DNA of 64,000 nucleotides from Amphiura filiformis (lineage: Eukaryota; Echinodermata; Ophiuroidea; Amphilepidida; Amphiuridae). Where the stretch lies: positions 31,432,848 to 31,496,847 of the forward strand of contig NC_092641.1 in NCBI RefSeq assembly GCF_039555335.1. Reading direction: 5' to 3'. Numbering within the stretch: the stretch's first letter is position 1; each line of letters opens with the position of its first letter. Positions 53,460 through 64,000 of this stretch are shown here, piece by piece. Under the pieces are notes generated by a model. That model made no database searches and was not told the origin of the DNA. It saw only the letters and a program-made list of their open reading frames with translations. A program made the position numbers and the translations under genes.

Positions 53460-53785
53460 TCTGAAAATGACTACACATTTTAGGTCCAACTAATTTTTCA
53501 GAAATTAGTGCTATATAAAAAGGTCACATTTTCCTGCGTTTACATCCGACTGCTAACCGTGTTCTGACCTCGTTTGTTCATGCGCATATAATCGTAAATA
53601 TCACTCAAATTTTCGCATTTTCTTTTCAAATTTGTAGAGATCACATTCACAAGTTCTAGTAAAACACGATTTTCAACACTAAAATTGTTAATATTGTAGA
53701 ATTTTTATGCAAAGTTTGGGACTATAGGCGTGATAAACTTTTACCGGAAACCGCTTCGCAGGCGGATTTAGTGGTATATGAACCC
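53460..53785 (+). mobile_element. Truncated copy of the tRNA-disrupting MITE
   Basis: Reverse-complement relative of 34158-34628; keeps the end GTGGTATATGAACCC but lacks the other terminus. It is followed by 53786-54042, which is shared with 63679-63942. Confidence 0.75.
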
Positions 53786-54042
53786 TAAATCGATATTTTA
53801 TAGAATCATGTTACTGGTGTGCTATCTTCTGAAATGAAGATCAAATTAAAATTTCAAATGTTGCTACATTTTGTTTTGGTTTATAATTTTAATTGCATTT
53901 GGTTTTTTCTTCTTCCTACTGAATACTAGTATATAGCTGAAATAAAATGCAGGCCTATGTTTTCTTTGTCCCCTGCGCGAGATATATATTTTCGAATCGA
54001 ATTAGGCCTACTGGTGATGATCTACTGAGAATCAAATTAAAA

Positions 54043-55038
54043 CTAGATATATTGCATCCTTAGTAAGGCTGCGAAGTCTAGCCGTGACCTTGAAATGACA
54101 TCTGATGACCTTTAAATGACCTTCACCACATTTTGCATCATATCCACATAACATATACTAATTTTCATTCAAATTGAATAAACTTTGTAATTTGACCCCT
54201 TTTGACCTTTAGTTGACTTCTGGTGACCTTGAAATGACCTCCAATATATTTTGAATCATATCAAGATCACATATACTAATTTTCATCTAAATTGGACAAA
54301 TATTAGAATTTGACCCCTTTTGACCTTTCGTTGACCTCTGGTGACCTTGAAATGACCTCCAATATATTTTGAATCATATCAAGATCACATATACTAATTT
54401 TCATTTAAATTGGACAAACTTTAGAGTTTTACCCCTTTTGACCCCAAAACAGACCCCTCCTCCATGTTTAAGCCAAATCTGATTACAATCGTGTATGAAC
54501 ATAATGCTAGAGCCCTTTTGGCATTATTCTGATGATCACAGCACGTAATATGCAGAAAATATTGAATTTTAAAGTGATTTTCAGTAATCAACCATTTTTG
54601 TCACTGTTTGACCTTGAACTCAAAATCTGTGAGGACCCCATAGACACCAACTAATGTCAATGCATATGTGTCAGTCGCATCTCTGTACCATAGAATCTGT
54701 AGGAAAAGAAGCATTTTGAAGGTATTTGGTTATGTGCCGGAAATACCCCTTAATGACCTTTGACCCCAAATCTGTGAGGACCCCATAGGCCCCGGCTATA
54801 GCCAAGGTCAATGTATAAATCTCATTACTGTACCATGTAATCTGTAGGAGAAGAAGCATTTTTGGTAAAAATCACATTTTAGCCAAAATTACTCATGCAT
54901 GACGTTTGACCCCAAATGGGTCATGTCAAATGTAAAGGCTGGGGTAGTGGAGCTTGTGCCCAAGTTTGGTCATAATCGGTCAAATAATAAAGGAGCTAGA
55001 GCAAATTATGTTAAATGTTGACAGAAGAAGAAGAAGAA
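54043..55038 (-). mobile_element. Helitron-like monomer B1
   Basis: The minus-strand 3' end is CTAG, preceded by the imperfect hairpin GCAGCCTTACTAAGGATGC seven bases inside, and by CGGCTAGACT, the inverse of the family's 5' hairpin arm. The body has three 115-bp TGACC repeats. The other end stops at (GAA)n without the hairpin. Confidence 0.7.
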
Positions 55039-56097
55039 CTAGATATATTGCATCCTTAGTAAGGCTGCGAAGTCTAGCCGTGACCTTGAAATGACATCTG
55101 ATGACCTTGAAATGACCTTCACCACATTTTGCATCATATCCACATAACATATACTAATTTTCATTCAAATTGAATAAGCTTTGTAATTTGACCCTTTTGA
55201 CCTTTAGTTGACCTCTGGTGACCTTGAAATGACCTCCAATATATTTTGAATCATATCAAGATCACATATACTAATTTTCATCTAAATTGGACAAATATTA
55301 GAATTTGACCCTTTTGACCTTTCGTTGACCTCTGGTAACCTTGAAATGACCTCCAATATATTTTGAATCATATCAAGATCACATATACTAATTTTCATTT
55401 AAATTGGACAAACTTTAGAATTTTACCCTTTTGACCCCAAAACAGACCCTCCTCCATGTTTAAGCCAAATCTGATTACAATCGTATATGAACATAATGCT
55501 AGAGCCCTTTTGGCATTATTCTGATGATCACAGCACGTAATATGCAGAACATATTGAATTTTAAAGTGATTTTCAGTAATCAACCATTTCTGTCCCCTGT
55601 TTGACCTTGAACTCAAAATCTGTGAGGACCCCATAGACACCAACTAATGTCAATGCATATGTGTCAGTCGCATCTCTGTACCATAGAATCTGTAGGAAAA
55701 GAAGCATTTTGAAGGTATTTGGTTATGTGCCGGAAATACCCCTTAATGACATTTGACCCCAAATCTGTGAGGACCCCATAGGCCCCGGCTATAGCCAAGG
55801 TCAATGTATAAATCTCATTACTGTACCATGTAATCTGTAGGAGAAGAAGCATTTTTGGTAAAAATCACATTTTTAGCCAAAATTACTCATGCATGACGTT
55901 TGACCCCAAATGGGTCATGTCAAATGTAAAGGCTGGGGTAGTGGAGCTTGTGCCCAAGTTTGGTCATAATCGGTCAAATAATAAAGGAGCTAGAGCAAAT
56001 TATGTTAAATGTTGACAGAAGAAGAAGAAGAAGAAGAAGAAGAAGAAGAAAGAAATCGCCCAGAAACAGGAGTCTAGCCGCCGCTCGGCTAGACTAA
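55039..56097 (-). mobile_element. Helitron-like monomer B2, complete
   Basis: Same 3' end as B1. The 5' side has (GAA)n, then the hairpin AGTCTAGCCG-(5 nt)-CGGCTAGACT (56071-56095) and AA. It is the only family B monomer with both ends. Confidence 0.75.
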
Positions 56098-57109
56098 CTA
56101 GATATATTGCATCCTTAGTAAGGCTGCGAAGTCTAGCCGTGACCTTGAAATGACATCTGATGACCTTGAAATGACCTTCACCACATTTTGCATCATATCC
56201 ACATAACATATACTAATTTTCATTCAAATTGAATAAACTTTGTAATTTGACCCCTTTTGACCTTTAGTTGACTTCTGGTGACCTTGAAATGACCTCCAAT
56301 ATAGTTTGAATCATATCAAGATCACATATACTAATTTTCATCTAAATTGGACAAATATTAGAATTTGACCCCTTTTGACCTTTCGTTGACCTCTGGTGAC
56401 CTTGAAATGACCTCCAATATATTTTGAATCATATCAAGATCACATATACTGATTTTCATTTAAATTGGACAAACTTTAGAATTTTACCCCTTTTGACCCC
56501 AAAACAGACCCCTCCTCCATGTTTAAGCCAAATCTGATTACAATCGTATATGAACATAATGCTAGAGCCCTTTTGGCATTATTCTGATGATCACAGCACG
56601 TAATATGCAGAAAATATTGAATTTTAAAGTGATTTTTAGTAATCAACCATTTTTGTCCCCTGTTTGACCTTGAACTCAAAATCTGTGAGGACCCCATAGA
56701 CACCAACTAATGTCAATGCATATGTGTCAGTCGCATCTCTGTACCATATAATCTGTAGGAAAAGAAGCATTTTGAAGGTATTTGGTTATGTGCCGAAAAT
56801 ACCCCCTTAATGACCTTTGACCCCAAATCTGTGAGGACCCCATAGGCCCCGGCTATAGCCAAGGTCAATGTATAAATCTCATTACTGTACCATGTAATCT
56901 GTAGGAGAAGAAGCATTTTTGGTAGAAATCACATTTTTAGCCAAAATTACTCATGCATGACGTTTGACCCCAAATGGGTCATGTCAAATGTAAAGGCTGG
57001 GGTAGTGGAGCTTGTGCCCAAGTTTGGTCATAATCGGTCAAATAATAAAGGAGCTAGAGCAAATTATGTTAAATGTTGACAGAAAGAAGAAGAAGAAGAA
57101 GAAGAAGAA
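56098..57109 (-). mobile_element. Helitron-like monomer B3
   Basis: Begins directly after the hairpin of B2, with CTAGATATATTGCATCC. Ends at (GAA)n; no 5' hairpin. Very close in sequence to B1, B2 and B4. Confidence 0.7.
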
Positions 57110-58105
57110 CTAGATATATTGCATCCTTAGTAAGGCTGCGAAGTCTAGCCGTGACCTTGAAATGACATCTGATGACCTTGAAATGACCTTCACCACATTT
57201 TGCATCATATCCACATAACATATACTAATTTTCATTCAAATTGAATAAACTTTGTAATTTGACCCCTTTTGACCTTTAGTTGACCTCTGGTGACCTTGAA
57301 ATGACCTCCAATATATTTTGAATCATATCAAGATCACATATACTAATTTTCATCTAAATTGGACAAATATTAGAATTTGACCCCTTTTGACCTTTCGTTG
57401 ACCTCTGGTGACCTTGAAATGACCTCCAATATATTTTGAATCATATCAAGATCACATATACTAATTTTCATTTAAATTGGACAAACTTTAGAATTTTACC
57501 CTTTTGACCCCAAAACAGACCCCTCCTCCATGTTTAAGCCAAATCTGATTACAACCGTATATGAACATAATGCTAGAGCCCTTTTGGCATTATTCGGATG
57601 ATCACAGCACGTAATATGCAGAAAATATTGAATTTTAAAGTGATTTTCAGTAATCAACCATTTTTGTCCCCTGTATGACCTTGAACTCAAAATCTGCGAG
57701 GACCCCATAGACACCAACTAATGTCAATGCATATGTGTCAGTCGCATCTCTGTACCATAGAATCTGTAGGAAAAGAAGCATTTTGAAGGTATTTGGTTAT
57801 GTGCCGGAAATACCACCTTAATGACCTTTGACCCCAAATCTGTGAGGACCCCATAGGCCCCGGCTATAGCCAAGGTCAATGTATAAATCTCATTACTGTA
57901 CCATGTAATCTGTAGGAGAAGAAGCATTTTTGGTAAAAATCACATTTTTAGCCAAAATTACTCATGCATGACGTTTGACCCCAAATGGGCCATGTCAAAT
58001 GTAAAGGCTGGGGTAGTGGAGCTTGTGCCCAAGTTTGGTCATAATCGGTCAAATAATAAAGGACCTAGAGCAAATTATGTTAAATGTTGACAGAAAGAAG
58101 AAGAA
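57110..58105 (-). mobile_element. Helitron-like monomer B4
   Basis: As B3; ends in a short GAA tract that runs into family C. Confidence 0.7.
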
Positions 58106-59022
58106 CGAGATCTGATTGGTTGCGGTCACCTGCGACCGCGAGCACAGCCACCAGGCGGTTTTGTTGATAACCGGAAGTGATCCCTTAATAACCTTTGACC
58201 CCGCAAAATATTACATACTGCTCAGGATGTCATAAGGAATATTCCTGGTGAATTCCAGCTTAATCGGAATTTATAAATGGATTTTGATTTTTTTAAATTT
58301 ATGATTGACCTTTTGACCCCCTTAATGACGTTTGACCTCAATGAAAAAAAAACCTTATATACACCGACAAAATGCATTGTTCCAATTTTAAGTTATTTAG
58401 CTAAAAACAGGAAGTGAACCCTTAATGACCTTTGACCCCCAAAATAAAAATACCGTGCATACATCAGGTAATACCAATTCATGTATGATGGTTATATTGC
58501 TCTGGTCTGTTTACATTTTGAGATAAAATTTTTTTATAAATTTTTGATAATTTTGGTTTTTGACCGGAAGTAACCCCTTAATGACCTTTGACCCCAAAAC
58601 TGTAGGCATCCTAAAGACCCTAGCTAGTAGCGATGCATGTGTGCTAATGGCGACTCTCTGCTATGTAATTTGTAAAGACAGTGATTTTTTAAATATTTTT
58701 TACAAATTTTTCATACTTTTACCGGAAGTGACCCCTTAATGACCTTTGATCCCAATTCTGTGAAGGACTTTTAGACACTGGTAATAGGCGATGCATGTGT
58801 GCAAGTGACGTCATGGTGCTATGTAAAATGTGGAAGAAGAAGCATTTTGAGTGAAAATCACGTTTTTGGCCACTGACCGGAAGTGGATGACATTTGATCG
58901 GAAGTTGATCATGTGACATATGTGGCACCACCCAATAGTCCCAGTGACCAACTATGATCAACATGGCTGAAAGCATGTGGCTACGATGGTTGATTTAATG
59001 ATGTTGACAGAAAGAAGAAGAA
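58106..59022 (-). mobile_element. Helitron-like monomer C1
   Basis: The minus-strand 3' end is CTCG (variant of CTRR), with a hairpin GCGGTC-(6 nt)-GACCGC twelve bases inside. Repeats of ACCGGAAGTGACCCCTTAAT and TGACCTTTGACCCC fill the body. Ends at GAAGAA. Confidence 0.6.
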
Positions 59023-60104
59023 CGAGATCTGATTGGTTGCGGTCACCTGCGACCGAGAGCACAGCCACCCGGCGGTTTTGTTGATAACCGGAAGTGATCC
59101 TTAATAACCTTTGACCCCGCAAAATATTACATACTGCTCAGGATGTCATAAGGAATATTCCTGGTGAATTCCAGCTTAATCGGAATTTATAAATGGATTT
59201 TGATTTTTTTAAATTTATGATTGACCTTTTGACCCCTTAATGACGTTTGACCTCAATGAAAAAAAAAACCTTATGTACACCGACAAAATGTATTGTTCCA
59301 ATTTTAATTAAAAAATTCTACTTTGTTTAGTTGTCGAGATAAAAATTCTTAAAGTTATTTAGCTAAAAACAGGAAGTGACCCCTTAATGACCTTTGACCC
59401 CCAAAATAAAAATACCATGCATACACCAGGTAACACTAATTCATGTATGATGATTATATTACTCTGGTCTGTTTACATTTTGAGATAAAAATTTTAAAAC
59501 TTTTTGATAATTTTGATTTTTGACCGGAAGTAACCCCTTAATGACCTTTGACCCCAAAACTGTAGGCATCCTAAAGACCCTAGCTAGTAGCGATGCATGT
59601 GTGCTAATGGCGACTCTCTGCTATGTAATATGTAAAGACAGTGATTTTTTGAATATTTTTTACAAATTTTTCAGACTTTTACCGGACGTGACCCCTTAAT
59701 GACCTTTGATCCCAATTCTGTGAAGGACTTTTAGACACTGGCTATAGGTGATGTATGTGTGCAAGTGACGTCACGATGCTATGTAATATGTGGAAGAAGA
59801 AGCATTTTTAGTAAAAATCACGTTTTTGATCATTGACCGGAAGTGGATGATCTTTGACCGGAAATTGATCATGTGACATTTGTAGCAAGTGCCAGTGATG
59901 AGTGTGTCTAAGTTTGGTTGAAATCCATGAAAGTATGTCGGAGCTAGAGCAATTTGTAAATTTCAAGAGGGGGTCTGCAAAATGTTGACAGAAAGAAGAA
60001 CGCGGTAAAAACAATGCACAGCGCCGATGGCGGCTGTGCAAGAACGCGGTAAAAAGAATGCACAGCGCCGATGGCGGCTGTGCAAGAAGAAGAAGAAGAA
60101 GAAG
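59023..60104 (-). mobile_element. Helitron-like monomer C2 with two 5' hairpin modules
   Basis: Close relative of C1. Its 5' side carries two tandem copies of a module with CGCGGTAAAAA and an imperfect hairpin GCACAGC...GCTGTGC (60000-60083), then (GAA)n. Confidence 0.6.
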
Positions 60105-60179
60105 AAGAAGAAGAAAGAAACTACTGGGAAACAGGAGTCTAGCCGCCGCTCGGCTAGACTAAGAAGAAGAAGAAAGAAA
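60105..60179 (-). repeat. Free-standing family B 5' hairpin module
   Basis: CTACTGGGAAACAGG followed by AGTCTAGCCG-(5 nt)-CGGCTAGACT (60136-60160), AA and GAA repeats; the monomer body is missing. Confidence 0.7.
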
Positions 60180-61453
60180 CTAGACTTAGCTGTGGTCTAA
60201 GACCACGAACACAGCCGTGTTGTTACCCCTTAATGACCTTTGACCCCAAAATATATGAAAATGCCCATAGACGTTGGCTAATGTCAACGCATGTGTGCAC
60301 GTGGCATCACTTTGCCATGTTACTTGTGGCAGAAGGGGCATTTTGAAGGTTTTTCGTCTCAGACCGGAAGTGACCCCTTAATGACATTTGACCCCAAATA
60401 AAAAAATAACACATATGAATTGGGTAACCACAATTAATGTGTAAACATACCGTTACTGTCCTATGTTTTTCTTAGCAAATAAAATTTTTGAAAGTTTTTC
60501 GTTTTATACCGGAAGTGACCCCTTAATGACCTTTTGACCCCAAATCTGTGTACACCCCATAGACACTGGGTAATAACAATGCATGTGTACAAGTGGCGTC
60601 ACTGTCCTACAGAATCTGTGGAAGAAGATGCATTTTAAAGGTATTTCGTTTTGTACCGGAAGTGACCCCTTAATGGGATTTGACCCCAAATAAAAAAAAT
60701 ACCACATATACATTGGGTGACTGCAGATCATGTGTGAACATACCGTTACTGTCACATGTTTTACTTAGCTAATAAAATTTTTGAAAGTATTTCGTTTTAT
60801 ACCGGAAGTGACACCTTAATGACATTTGACCCCAAATCTGTGTACACCCCATATACACTGGGTAATAACAATGCATGTGTGCAAGTGGCGTCTCTGTCCC
60901 ACATAATTTGTGGAAGAAGATGCATTTTAAAGGTATTTCTTTTTATACCGGAAGTGACCCCTTAATGAACTTTGACCCCAAATGAAAAAAATACCACATA
61001 TACATTGTGTGACTGCAGATCATATGTGAACATACCGTTACTGTGCTATGTTTTACTTAGCTAATAAAAATTTTTGAAGCTTTTTCGTTTTACACCGGAA
61101 GTGACCCCTTAATGACCTTTGACCCCAAATCTGTGTACACCACATAGACACTGGGTAATTACAATGCATGTGTGCAAGTGGCGTCACTGTCCTACGTAAT
61201 TTGTAGGAGAAGATGCATTTTGAGTTGAAATCACGTTTTTGACCCCTGTGACCCTGTGTGACCTTTGACCCCACGAGTTTCATGTGACATGTAGGGGCAC
61301 GGTCAATGATCATTGTGACCAAGTTAGGTCAAAATCGATGTAAGCATGTGAGTGCTAGAGCAAATGTAATGGTTGACAGAAAGAAAGAAGAAAGAAGAAG
61401 AAGAACCTGTAAGAAAAAAGACACAGCCGTGACTAACGTCACGGCTGTGTAAC
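60180..61453 (-). mobile_element. Helitron-like monomer D, both ends present
   Basis: The minus-strand 3' end is CTAG followed by T, with a perfect hairpin GTGGTC-TTA-GACCAC eight bases inside. The 5' side has hairpin ACACAGCCGTGAC-TAAC-GTCACGGCTGTGT (61421-61450). The 3' subterminal ACACAGCCGTG repeats an arm of that hairpin. The body has GGAAGTGACCCCTTAATGAC repeats. Confidence 0.7.
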
Positions 61454-61553
61454 TACTGGGAAACAGGAGTCTAGCCGCCGCTCGGCTAGACTAAGAAGAA
61501 GAAGAAAGAAATCGCCCAGAAACAGGAGTCTAGCCGCCGCTCGGCTAGACTAA
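61454..61553 (-). repeat. Two terminal family B hairpin modules
   Basis: Hairpins at 61468-61492 and 61527-61551, each AGTCTAGCCG-(5 nt)-CGGCTAGACT followed by AA. The second forms the outer end of the array and abuts host TTGCAAATG. Confidence 0.8.
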
Positions 61554-63212
61554 TTGCAAATGTTGCGACATTTTGTTTTGGTTTAATTTGGGACTATGCG
61601 TTAATTTGGGACTATATGAGATTCTAAATGCTAGGCCTATCTTCAGTAGATAAAGCGAAAAAAATCCTAAAACGCGCATGCACGGTTACTCTGCGCGAAT
61701 AACAAAAAAATCGGCATTCGGCCTATATGCCGCACTGTTAAAAAAAAAAAAAGGGGGGGGAAGAGGTAAAAATAGAGAAACAGGTAGATGCGGAAAGTGA
61801 TGAGTCTGTAATATCGCTTTAAACTTTCTGATCGGGACTGATGTATAAGAAAGAAAAAACTCGCCGCTACATGATGAAGTAAAAATTTAGAGAAAATAAT
61901 GTAAAACATTACTTCTAGAGTAGAAAGATGCAATGAATCGGGATGAGATTCTAAATCATTTTATTAGGCCCGCAATGCTATCTTCAGAAGATAGACGTTT
62001 GCGGGCGCGTTCCGAGAAAATGATGCAGATCTTAAATGATGCATGCCGTAAGTGGGCTCGGGCATGTTCACAGAAGATGATGCATGTCGCAACGGGTGAT
62101 TTGCAAATCGCACCGTAAATGGTATCTTGGGTAGATAAAAAACAAACAAACAAACAAACAAACAAACAGACAGACAAACAAACATGAAATATAAAAAAAA
62201 TATACCAAAATATCTTTCTCGGCATTCGGCCTATATGCCAAGCTATAAGAAAAAAGGGGGAAAAAAAGAGGTAAAAATAGAGAAACAGTCAGATGCGGAA
62301 AGTGATGAGTCTGTAATATCGCTTTAAACTTTCAGATCGGAACTAATGTATTAGAAAGAAAAAAGTCGCCGCTACATGATGAACTAAAAATTTAGAGAAA
62401 ATAATGTAAAACATTACTTCTAGAGTAGAAAGATGCAATGAATCGGGATGAGATTCTAAATGCTATCTTCAGTAGATATAGCGAAAAAATCCTAAAACGC
62501 GCACGGTTCCTCTGCCCGAATTAAGAAATCGGCATTCGGCCTATAATTATGCCGCGCTATTTTTTTAAAAAAAGGAGAAAAAAGAGGTAAAAATAGAGAA
62601 ACAGGCAGATGATAATCTCTGCTTTGTAAGTGCTGTTTTAAATTTTGGTCAGCTTCGTCATTTTTACATTTCTTTATAGCTCTGCAGTCGGCCTAATGCC
62701 GATTTTTCTCTGAGCGAGCAACCCCATTCAATGCAGTTTTGCCGTTTCGCGCCGTACTGAATCATCATCTACAACGCGTGCTAGGCAATGCCTTTTTTTT
62801 TAATATTTTATTATTTTTTATTTTTTTTTTTTTTTTTTGTTTGCTTTCTTCTGAAGATAGCAATTTTGGTCAGCTTCGTCATTGTAACATTTCTTTATAG
62901 CTTTGCATTCGGCCTAGTGCCGATTTTTATACTAAAAGAAAATGGGGTGAGACATGCCATAATTTGCTCGATTCTGGTGCCGGTGTCTATAGAGCTCCTG
63001 CATTGATTTACATGGGTAATATTAAAATTGAAATATTTCAAGAACCGAATACTGTATGACACTGAAACAAACTTTGAAATAAAGCTTTCATATTTCTCTA
63101 TCTGTTTTATGTCATTTTGGTGTTTGTCGGATGAGTGTGATTTTGCTATCAACTGCAGATAGCTCAAATTTAAATACCCGTTGGTTGTCGTTTTTGTCTG
63201 CTGAACGAGATA
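61554..63212. repeat. Tandem copies of an unrecognised element
   Basis: A block with CGGCATTCGGCCTATATGCC, AGAGGTAAAAATAGAGAAAC and GATGAGTCTGTAATATCGCT occurs near 61710-61955 and 62219-62462, with a shorter third copy near 62529-62615. Each is associated with GCTATCTTCAGnAGATA. Also present are (AAAC)n at 62143-62182 and T-runs near 62790-62840. No gene recognised. Confidence 0.65.
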
Positions 63213-63678
63213 GGGTACATACCAGTATACCACAAAAATGCTTTCCAGATACTTTACGTGCTAAATAGGGTTGCGTTTTGGCCATAAGACGAGTTACGTC
63301 CAACTTATATATTTGATATCATCTTAACTAGAACAAAATTCTGCATAACATTTTTGAAAGTGACTACACATTTTAGGTCCAACTAATTTTTCAGAAATTA
63401 GTGCTATATAAAAAGGCCACATTTTCCTGTGTTTACATCAGACTGCTAACCGCGTTCTGACCTCGTTTGTTCATGCGCATATAATCGTAAATATCACTCA
63501 AATTTTCGCATTTTCTTTTCAAATTTGTAGAGATCACATTCACAAGTTCTAGTAAAACACGATTTTCAACACTAAAATTGTTAATATTGTAGAATTTTTA
63601 TGCAAAGTTTGGGACTATAGGCGTGATAAACTTTTACCGGAAACCGCTTCGCAGGCGGATTTAGTGGTATATGAACCC
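63213..63678 (+). mobile_element. Full-length relative of the tRNA-disrupting MITE
   Basis: Ends GGGTACAT and ATGAACCC; internal sequence is the reverse complement of 34158-34628 with moderate divergence. The right flank (63679-63942) is shared with 53786-54042. Confidence 0.75.
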
Positions 63679-64000
63679 TAAAGCGATGTTTTATAGAATC
63701 ATGTTACTGGTGTGCTATTTTCTGAAGATCAAATTAAAATTTCAAATGTTGCTACATTTTGTTTTGGTTTATAATTTTAATTGCATGTGGTTTTTTCTTC
63801 TACCTACTGAATACTAGTATATATAGCTGAAATAAAATGCAGGCCTATGTTTTGTTGTTTTCTTTGTCCCCTGCGCGAGATATATATTTTCGAATCGAAT
63901 TAGGCCTACTGGTGATGATCTACTGAGAATCAAATTAAAATTGCAAATGTTGCGACATTTTGTTTTGGTTTAATTTGGGACTATATGCGTTAATTTGGGA
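63679..64000. repeat. Host repeat with the unoccupied Helitron site
   Basis: Collinear with 53786-54042 and then, across the A^T point at 63940-63941, with 61554 onward. The shared TTAATTTGGGACTATA runs past the window end. Confidence 0.8.

Larger units (their letters stand above)
54043..61553 (-). mobile_element. Composite array of non-autonomous Helitron-like elements
   Basis: Host CAAATTAAAA (to 54042) and TTGCAAATG (from 61554) are contiguous at 63931-63950, so exactly this stretch is extra DNA. Read on the minus strand the array ends CTAG and the host continues with T; the opposite end starts TTAGTC next to host A. Inside are four family B monomers, two family C, one family D and free-standing hairpin modules, joined by (GAA)n. 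No Rep/helicase frame is present. Confidence 0.75.

Noticed and set aside
54043-58105. Frames MLLLLQITWYSNEIYTLTLA repeated at each 1-kb monomer
   Set aside because: Conserved only because the monomers are recent copies; no domain, and the frames run through TGACC repeats on the minus strand.
1-64000. Retrovirus-like, LTR or Polinton elements
   Set aside because: No long terminal repeats with reverse transcriptase, integrase, capsid or polymerase frames were seen; the only reverse-transcriptase trace is the short LINE fragment near 46.8 kb.

Overview
The window looks like nuclear DNA of a marine invertebrate deuterostome (echinoderm or hemichordate type). The grounds are an AT-rich, intron-rich host gene, an intron-poor TRIM-NHL gene of the kind expanded in such animals, tRNA-derived SINEs, and very dense short palindromic DNA transposons. 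The species is not determined. No virus-like element and no CRISPR array was seen.

Left half (about 1-29.5 kb): a plus-strand gene for mitochondrial ribosomal protein L39 (MRPL39). It is read from eight well-supported exons (622-14800) plus one tentative terminal exon at 29342-29419; the first exon, carrying the mitochondrial presequence, probably lies left of the window. Its introns hold at least four copies of one short palindromic MITE, hAT-, Tigger- and TTAA-type MITEs, TGACC-rich minisatellites, tRNA-derived SINEs and a broken copy of one of its own exons. If the terminal exon is right, the last intron is 14.5 kb long and contains an antisense, complete TRIM-family E3 ligase gene (RING, two B-boxes, coiled coil, NHL propeller) and an internally deleted mariner-like transposon.

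Middle (about 32-53.5 kb): ten tRNA-Val loci in both orientations, each inside the same long flanking repeat. Six AAC genes and one CAC gene look intact, one CAC copy lacks a base in the T-arm, one AAC copy has a damaged T-arm, and one is split by a 471-bp MITE. The block arose by 2.36-2.40 kb tandem duplication, by large inverted repeats and by a segmental duplication (about 37.8-46.5 kb against 47.1-53.45 kb) whose copies differ by a 4.46 kb deletion at AATT microhomology.

Right end (about 54-61.55 kb): a 7.5 kb head-to-tail array of non-autonomous Helitron-like elements on the minus strand. An unoccupied version of the host site is present in the same window (63.93-63.96 kb), which fixes both ends of the array, shows A^T insertion and shows no large target duplication. 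The remaining 61.55-64 kb holds tandem copies of an unrecognised repeat and a further copy of the MITE that split the tRNA gene. Host gene content is low: one ribosomal protein gene, one TRIM gene and the tRNA-Val family; the rest is mobile or duplicated DNA.
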